64,000 bases of DNA from the NCBI RefSeq assembly GCF_014646135.1, contig NZ_BMMW01000006.1, forward strand, positions 124,001-188,000. The letters are read 5' to 3'. The notes under the pieces were generated by a model, which made no database searches, was not told the DNA's origin, and saw only the letters and a list, made by a program, of their open reading frames with translations. The position numbers were made by a program, and so were the translations under genes. Positions 59,563 to 64,000 of the stretch are shown here, piece after piece (the stretch's first letter is position 1; the number at the start of each line of letters is the position of its first letter). The DNA is from Nocardia camponoti. GTDB taxonomy: Bacteria > Actinomycetota > Actinomycetes > Mycobacteriales > Mycobacteriaceae.

Positions 59563-59568
59563 TCGCCC

Positions 59569-60750
59569 ATGCCTTCGATCGACACCGCGCAGCGCAGGGC
59601 CCGTCTCGCGACGCGGCATCGTCTCGCGCCCGCCGTCCGCTCAACCGATCCGGTGGAAATCGCACGCTCACTTGTGGTTTTGCATGCCACCGACCCGGCA
59701 ACGGTGTACCTGTCGATAGCTGCGCGGGGCGTCGATCTGACGCCCGCGGACGTCCAGCAAGCGCTCTACGAAGACCGCGCGCTCGTGCGCCTCCTCGCGA
59801 TGCGCCGCACGATGTTCGTCGCGCCAACCGAACTGCTTCCCGTCCTTCAGTCTTCGTGCTGCGATGCCCTCGCGCGCAAGCAGCGCAAAACCTACGCGCA
59901 ATTCCTCGCGAAGGCGGGTGCGGTCGATGGCGATGTGAGCGAGTGGCTCATCGATGTCGAAAACGAAACGCATGCAGTCGTTCTCGAACGCGGCGCGGCG
60001 ACCGGCCTCGAACTTGGCAAGGCGGTTCCGCGACTGCAAACCAAGGTCGACACCGCGCCTGGCAAGTCGTATTCGAAGCCGGTCGGCATCACTACGTGGG
60101 TCCTTGTCACGCTCGGCGCGGAAGGACGGATCGTGCGCGGCCGACCAGGCGGTGGCTGGACGAGCAGCAGCTATACGTGGGTCCCCGCCGAAAAGTGGCT
60201 TCCGCCAACGCTTTCCGCAGTTGCTGCCGCCGAGGCGCGGACCGAACTGGTTCGCCAGTGGCTTTACGCTTTCGGTCCCGCCCCACTGAGTGATCTGAAG
60301 TGGTGGACCGGCTGGACCGTCGCCGAAGTGCGCTCGGCATTGGCTGGAATCGACACGGTGGAGGTCGACCTCGACGACGGCACCACCGGCCTTGTCCTCG
60401 CCGACGACCTCCCGCCGGTCGCCACCCCCGACCCGTGGGCGGCGTTGTTGCCCGCCCTCGACCCCACGCCGATGGGCTGGCAATCCCGCGACTGGTTCCT
60501 CGGCCCGCACGCACCGGCGCTGTTCGACCGCAACGGCAATGTCGGCCCGACGATTTGGGCCGACGGCCGCATCGTCGGCGGTTGGGCGCAGCGCGCGGAT
60601 GGCGAAATCGTGGCGCGGCTACTTGAAGACGCCACCACCGAGACCCGTGCGCTGATCGACGCGGAAGTTGCTCGCCTCCAAGCGTTTTACGGGGAAACCC
60701 GCGCAATCCCCCGCTTCCGTACCCCGCTCGAAAAGGAACTTACCGCCTGA
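59569..60750 (+). CDS. Winged helix DNA-binding domain protein (HTH_42 family)
   Basis: This 393-residue protein belongs to the HTH_42/AlkZ-like (DUF1006/YcaQ) superfamily. The N-terminal HTH_42 signature VEIARSLVVLHATDPATVYLSIAAR and LVRLLAMRRTMFV are typical. Central repeats (GAAPLSDLKWWTGWTVAEVRSAL) and WFLGPHAPALFDRNGNVGPTIWADGRIVGGWAQR follow. Some members excise interstrand cross-links or alkylated bases. Lack of the QxQ/QxD catalytic pair as far as I can see makes that uncertain here. ATG 59569 with TACCAT six nt upstream. Confidence 0.88.
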   Translation: MPSIDTAQRRARLATRHRLAPAVRSTDPVEIARSLVVLHATDPATVYLSIAARGVDLTPADVQQALYEDRALVRLLAMRRTMFVAPTELLPVLQSSCCDALARKQRKTYAQFLAKAGAVDGDVSEWLIDVENETHAVVLERGAATGLELGKAVPRLQTKVDTAPGKSYSKPVGITTWVLVTLGAEGRIVRGRPGGGWTSSSYTWVPAEKWLPPTLSAVAAAEARTELVRQWLYAFGPAPLSDLKWWTGWTVAEVRSALAGIDTVEVDLDDGTTGLVLADDLPPVATPDPWAALLPALDPTPMGWQSRDWFLGPHAPALFDRNGNVGPTIWADGRIVGGWAQRADGEIVARLLEDATTETRALIDAEVARLQAFYGETRAIPRFRTPLEKELTA

Positions 60751-61073
60751 GCCCACCCGCCCCGGATCGCGAGGCGACGGACGGTCGCACCGCATCCGGC
60801 GCGAGAAAGTTGAGATGAGCCGAGCGGGCCGAATGCGGTACGGGCACCGCGTGGTTTGCCCTAAGAGCAATTCGCCCTATCCGTCGTACCCACTCAAAAC
60901 GACACGTGACGCTCCATCGAGCGCGATCCCGATCGCAACTCGGCGTGTCGAGTGGCATTTTCGTGCACGTTCGCGGCCAAAGCGCGATTTCAGCCCATTT
61001 CGCCGCGAACCTGCACGAATATGCCAACGAGGGTGACCGCGACACGCCGAAACTCAACGGGCCGCGCGCCCAA
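60751..61073. other. 323-bp gap containing a long inverted repeat
   Basis: No gene is supported. It lies at the 3' ends of both the winged-helix and nadC genes and contains the imperfect inverted repeat at 60940-61050. Confidence 0.5.
60940..61050. repeat. Long imperfect inverted repeat downstream of nadC
   Basis: The left arm (60940-60977) reads TCGGCGTGTCG, AG, then TGGCATTTTCGTGCACGTTCGCGGC in two parts. The right arm (61002-61050) is its complement with two mismatches in the 25-nt inner block and an 11-nt insertion before the outer block CGACACGCCGA. The loop is 24 nt. Without the insertion it would be a 38-bp foldback. Confidence 0.75.
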
Positions 61074-61934
61074 CTACATGTCCAGACCCAAATCCAGCAC
61101 CCGCACCGAGTGGGTAAGCGCGCCGATCGCCAAATAATCGACGCCCGTCCCCGCGTAATCCGCTGCCTGGTCGAGCGAAAGGCCGCCCGAAGACTCAAGT
61201 TTCGTGTTCGGCGCCACCGCATCGCGCCGCTGCACCGCCGCTTGGGTCTGCCACAGCGGGAAGTTGTCGAGCAGCACCAACTCCACGTTTTCGGCAAGCA
61301 CCGCGTCGAGTTGTTCGAGGCTGTCGACTTCCACTTCGCACGCGATGTCGGGGGCCAATTCCCGCACCGCACGCAACGCGGCAACAACGGAACCGGCGGC
61401 GACGACGTGGTTGTCCTTGATCAGCGCCGCATCGCCCAGACCCATGCGGTGGTTCACGCCGCCGCCAACCCGGACCGCGTATTTCTGCAATCCGCGCAGG
61501 CCAGGAAGGGTTTTGCGACTGTCGCGGATAGCGCAGTTGGTGCCAGCGACCTCGTCGACCCAGGCCGCAGTCGCCGTTGCGATCCCTGACAGATGGCACA
61601 CGAGGTTAAGCATCGTGCGCTCGGCAGTGAGCAGACCCCTCGTCGGCGCTTCGATCGCGAGCACAGTCGTGCCCGGCTCCACCCGCGTGCCATCGGCAAC
61701 CCGATCGGTGACGGTGTACCCGCCAGCGCCAAGGACTTCATCAAGCACGAGCAACCCAACATCGAGCCCGGCCACCGTTCCCACCTGCCGCGAAACAACG
61801 GCCGCTTTACTGATCGCATCGGCGGGCACGGTCGCGATGGTGGTCACGTCGGGCCCATACCGCAAGTCCTCATCGAGGGCGGTACGGATCAGCGCTAAGA
61901 CTTCGTCGCGATCCAACGCGGCGTCAATGGTCAT
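61074..61934 (-). CDS. nadC: Nicotinate-nucleotide pyrophosphorylase (carboxylating)
   Basis: NadC (quinolinate phosphoribosyltransferase) makes nicotinate mononucleotide from quinolinate and PRPP. The 286-residue product has DEDLRYGPDVTT, NLVCHLSGIATATAAWVDEV, DSRKTLPGLRGLQKYAVRVGGGVNHRMGL (split) and the C-terminal LESSGGLSLDQAADYAGTGVDYLAIGALTHS. ATG 61934 has AGGAG eight nt upstream, inside the end of the preceding ORF. The operon is nadB-ORF-nadC. Confidence 0.97.
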   Translation of the reverse strand: MTIDAALDRDEVLALIRTALDEDLRYGPDVTTIATVPADAISKAAVVSRQVGTVAGLDVGLLVLDEVLGAGGYTVTDRVADGTRVEPGTTVLAIEAPTRGLLTAERTMLNLVCHLSGIATATAAWVDEVAGTNCAIRDSRKTLPGLRGLQKYAVRVGGGVNHRMGLGDAALIKDNHVVAAGSVVAALRAVRELAPDIACEVEVDSLEQLDAVLAENVELVLLDNFPLWQTQAAVQRRDAVAPNTKLESSGGLSLDQAADYAGTGVDYLAIGALTHSVRVLDLGLDM

Positions 61935-62395
61935 GCGAGCACTCCTAGTCGATGCGTTCTATCGAAATTCCTTGCCGTGTTAGCGACACCCCGAACGTCG
62001 CGCACACTAACCCTGGCTGCCCCGAAACGCGCCCAGGCCACCTCACCAACGAGAGCCCAGGCACCACTCACAGCAGGCCCCGTCGTCCTGAACCGCGCCC
62101 GGCGCGACTCACCAGGCGCAACCCGGACGTCGCTCACAGCAACCCTGACCGCGCCGAACCGCGACCACGGCAGCTCACCAGTGACAACCCGAGCACGGCC
62201 CGCAGCCAGGCCCGCCGCGCCGAACCGCGCTGAACCGCGCAGCCCACCAGCGCGGGCGCCAGCACCGCTCACGGCAACCCCGGCCGCGCCGAACCGCAAG
62301 TACGGCAGCCCACCAGCGACAGTCGATTGCGACATCTTCACAACTCGTCGTTCAGCGCATACGAGCGGAGCTGCCTCCATGGGAAAGTTCCTCAT
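61931..62395 (-). CDS. Repeat-containing ORF coupled between nadB and nadC
   Basis: A 154-codon ORF overlaps the nadB stop (62392-62395) and the nadC start (61931-61934) by 4 nt each (ATGA). The nadC ribosome-binding site lies in its last codons. From about residue 21 it consists of 22-residue repeats with Arg-Phe-Gly at 34, 57, 79, 101 and 123 (consensus RFGAAxVAVS, then GE and an aromatic or small residue). Predicted Arg/Gly/Ala/Val-rich, no signal peptide. I recognise no homologue. It could be an expanded linker rather than a functional protein; both strands are open, which weakens the call. Confidence 0.5.
   Translation of the reverse strand: MRNFPMEAAPLVCAERRVVKMSQSTVAGGLPYLRFGAAGVAVSGAGARAGGLRGSARFGAAGLAAGRARVVTGELPWSRFGAVRVAVSDVRVAPGESRRARFRTTGPAVSGAWALVGEVAWARFGAARVSVRDVRGVANTARNFDRTHRLGVLA
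61978..62335 (-). repeat. Degenerate tandem repeat of about 66 bp in the nadB-nadC interval
   Basis: About five and a half imperfect units of 66 bp (one of 69 bp) are visible both at protein level and in the plus-strand sequence, where GCGCCGAACCGCG recurs before (A)CGGCAGC/CCACCAG. The period is a multiple of three, so the minus-strand frame is kept. Confidence 0.7.
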
Positions 62396-64000
62396 CGAAC
62401 CGTTGCCGGATCAGCAAGTCGGTCGGCTGCCGAATGCGAAAGTACTGGCACCCCTTCAGCATTGAGGCGCACCGCCCGACTGTGCCGCTGCGCATCGTCG
62501 GTTGCGGGGAAGTCGGCGCGGGTGTGGCACCCCCGACTTTCGGTTCGCGCTTGCGCGGCAACAAGCAGCGCTTGCGCGGTCAGCGTGAGTGCCGCATCCT
62601 CAAGATCGCGGCGATACGCCCGCGCAGCATCAGCCAGAGGAGCGCCCACAACGACGTTCGACGCCCGACCACGCCCAGCATCATGGCTCCCCATCGCCCC
62701 GTCGTGCGAGCCGCGAACGCCCGCCGCACCCTGATCACGAGGACCCGCGGCAGTCTCACTCCGCGCACCGGGCCACCTGCCAGCAGGACCATCTGCGAAG
62801 CCATCGTGCCCAGAAGCAGCCGAATTGCCATGCGGCGCAACACCACCCGACCCACGCACCCCGGCGCCGTCCCGCATCCCAGCACCAACGCCCAACCGCG
62901 TCACACCAACAGCCGAAGCAATCCGCTCAGCCGCCGCTCGCATCCCCTCCCCCTCCCGCACCACCGAAGCGTGCGCTGTCATCGCCTCCTGCACCAGCCC
63001 ACGCTCCGCGAAACGCAAAGGCGCGCAATCGATCTCGCGCACCTCAGCACGCACTCCACGCCGCTCAGTCGCGACCACCCCCGCGCGCTCGCCAACAACC
63101 AGCCCCTCCAACAAACTGTTGGACGCCAACCGGTTCGCCCCGTGCAACCCCGTCCGCGCCACCTCACCAACCGCGTACAGTCCCGGCACCGACGTGCGCC
63201 CCGCCGTATCCGTCAACACCCCACCGCATTGGTAATGCGCGGCTGGCGCGACCGGAATCAGCTGGGTCAGCGGGTCGATACCCGCCGCCAGACACGAGGC
63301 CGTGATGGTCGGAAAACGGCGCGCGAACTCGTCAACCCGACGAGCGTCGAGGTACACGTGATCGGTCCCCAACACCCGCATCCGCTCCGCGATCGCCCGC
63401 GAAACAACGTCGCGTGGCGCGAGATCGCCGCGCGGATGCACGCCTGCGGTCACCGAATCCCCCAGCGCGTCAACAAGAATCGCACCCTCACCACGCACTG
63501 CTTCGCTAATGAGCGGTCGACGACCAAGCCCGCCGGGCGTATACAGCACAGTGGGGTGAAACTGCACAAACTCCAGGTCGGCAACAGCGGCACCCGCCCA
63601 CAACGCGAGCGCGATCCCATCGCCGGTAGCACCGGCAGGGTTGGTGCTCAGCGCATACAACTGTCCGAGCCCACCCGTCGCCAACAACACCGACGGCGCG
63701 TGCACGACGCCAAACCCGTTGTCCGACACCGCGAGTACGCCACACACGCCATCGGAACCGACAAGCACCCGCACCGCGGCCGCCCCGAACATCACCGGCA
63801 ACCCTGCCGCGTTCAATGCCCGCTGCACCTCAGCGCCGGTCGCATCGCCACCGGCGTGGATGATCCGTCGCGTGCTGTGCCCACCTTCGCGGGTGCGCGA
63901 GATCTGCCCGTCCCGCCCGAGGTCGAAGACCGCGCCGAGGTCGGTGAGCGCGGCAATCGCCGACTGCCCACCGGCGACAATCGACCGCACCGCGTCAACA
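62392..64000 (-). CDS. nadB: L-aspartate oxidase, N-terminus cut by window edge
   Basis: NadB oxidises aspartate to iminoaspartate, the first step to quinolinate. About 536 residues are visible; the N-terminal FAD-binding Rossmann motif lies beyond position 64000. Present are EGGHSTRRIIHAGGDATG, LLATGGLGQLYALSTNPAGATGDG, DLEFVQFHPTVLYTPGG, YQCGGVLTDTAGRTSVPGLYAVGEVARTGLHGANRLASNSLLEG (split) and the C-terminal RTESRGCHTRADFP. An insertion of about 90 residues (62635-62907) sits in the C-terminal helical domain. Full length would be near 620 residues, against about 527 for M. tuberculosis NadB. Confidence 0.95.
   Translation of the reverse strand, partial: VDAVRSIVAGGQSAIAALTDLGAVFDLGRDGQISRTREGGHSTRRIIHAGGDATGAEVQRALNAAGLPVMFGAAAVRVLVGSDGVCGVLAVSDNGFGVVHAPSVLLATGGLGQLYALSTNPAGATGDGIALALWAGAAVADLEFVQFHPTVLYTPGGLGRRPLISEAVRGEGAILVDALGDSVTAGVHPRGDLAPRDVVSRAIAERMRVLGTDHVYLDARRVDEFARRFPTITASCLAAGIDPLTQLIPVAPAAHYQCGGVLTDTAGRTSVPGLYAVGEVARTGLHGANRLASNSLLEGLVVGERAGVVATERRGVRAEVREIDCAPLRFAERGLVQEAMTAHASVVREGEGMRAAAERIASAVGVTRLGVGAGMRDGAGVRGSGGVAPHGNSAASGHDGFADGPAGRWPGARSETAAGPRDQGAAGVRGSHDGAMGSHDAGRGRASNVVVGAPLADAARAYRRDLEDAALTLTAQALLVAAQARTESRGCHTRADFPATDDAQRHSRAVRLNAEGVPVLSHSAADRLADPATVR
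62635..62907 (-). other. Low-complexity insertion within nadB
   Basis: About 91 residues rich in Gly, Ala, Asp, His and Arg (MRDGAGVRGSGG, HDGFADGPAGR, RGSHDGAMGSHDAG) interrupt the C-terminal helical domain between RIASAVG and ADAARAYRRDLEDAAL. The frame is maintained. Family members I know lack it. Confidence 0.7.

Noticed and set aside
61977..62465. 162-codon plus-strand ORF over the nadB-nadC repeats
   Set aside because: It reflects the same tandem repeats read on the other strand, lacks a ribosome-binding site and has no gene overlap logic; the minus-strand frame is better supported.
62589..63305. 238-codon His/Pro-rich plus-strand ORF opposite nadB
   Set aside because: It mirrors the NadB low-complexity insertion and has no independent start signal.
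1..64000. CRISPR array, prophage, insertion sequence or integrative element
   Set aside because: No regularly spaced identical repeats, transposase, integrase or phage structural genes were seen. The tRNA-Leu has no adjacent integrase.

Overview
The window is a GC-rich actinobacterial chromosome segment. Its gene order (uvrB, coaE, rpsA, polA, pdtaR, tesB, pykA, lgt, trpABC-trpE, bcp, hisI, hisF-impA-hisA, hisH-hisB-hisC-hisD, nadC-nadB) follows the Mycobacterium tuberculosis uvrB-to-nadB region, read in reverse. That points to the order Mycobacteriales. The accessory content (branched-chain amino acid ABC transporter beside polA, TAXI-TRAP transporter, phospholipase C) looks more Nocardia/Rhodococcus-like than mycobacterial; this placement is inference. 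Nearly all core genes lie on the minus strand, and most plus-strand genes are accessory. I see no prophage, insertion sequence or CRISPR array, and one tRNA gene.

Layout. 0-9.2 kb: uvrB (cut by the left edge), a DUF402 protein, a secreted protein, a CoaE-GrpB fusion, a Tat-exported phospholipase C, ribosomal protein S1 with a strong terminator, a methyltransferase and an unknown protein. 9.3-12.6 kb: an SPFH protein coupled to a ribbon-helix-helix protein, then an ABA4-like/membrane protein pair divergent from a MerR regulator, with twin palindromes between. 12.5-17.5 kb: a polar amino acid ABC transporter, a beta-decarboxylating dehydrogenase, a thioredoxin and an unknown protein. 17.9-27.1 kb: polA, a Liv transporter whose two ATPases are fused in one polypeptide, and the ANTAR regulator pdtaR. 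27.2-33 kb: tRNA-Leu(CAA), a phosphatase-like protein, tesB, pykA, a TM2 protein and lgt.

33-52 kb is the tryptophan/histidine block. The trp genes run trpE, membrane protein, trpC, trpB, trpA, with a stem-loop directly before the trpC ribosome-binding site. The his genes are split into three pieces (hisDCBH, hisA-impA-hisF, hisI) by a MarR/paired-SMR exporter cassette and by a four-gene plus-strand block. hisA is the PriA type and there is no trpF in the window, so one isomerase probably serves both pathways.

52-64 kb: a transmembrane Ser/Thr kinase, an acyltransferase-SGNH protein, a TAXI-TRAP transporter, a winged-helix protein, nadC, and nadB (cut by the right edge).

Most unusual points. 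(1) A 154-codon ORF made of 22-residue repeats sits exactly between nadB and nadC, with 4-nt ATGA overlaps at both ends. (2) NadB carries a roughly 90-residue Gly/Ala/Asp/His-rich insertion. (3) A long imperfect inverted repeat lies downstream of nadC. (4) At least 13 genes have a TANNNT hexamer only 6-8 nt before the start codon, suggesting widespread leaderless transcripts, which I used to choose starts.
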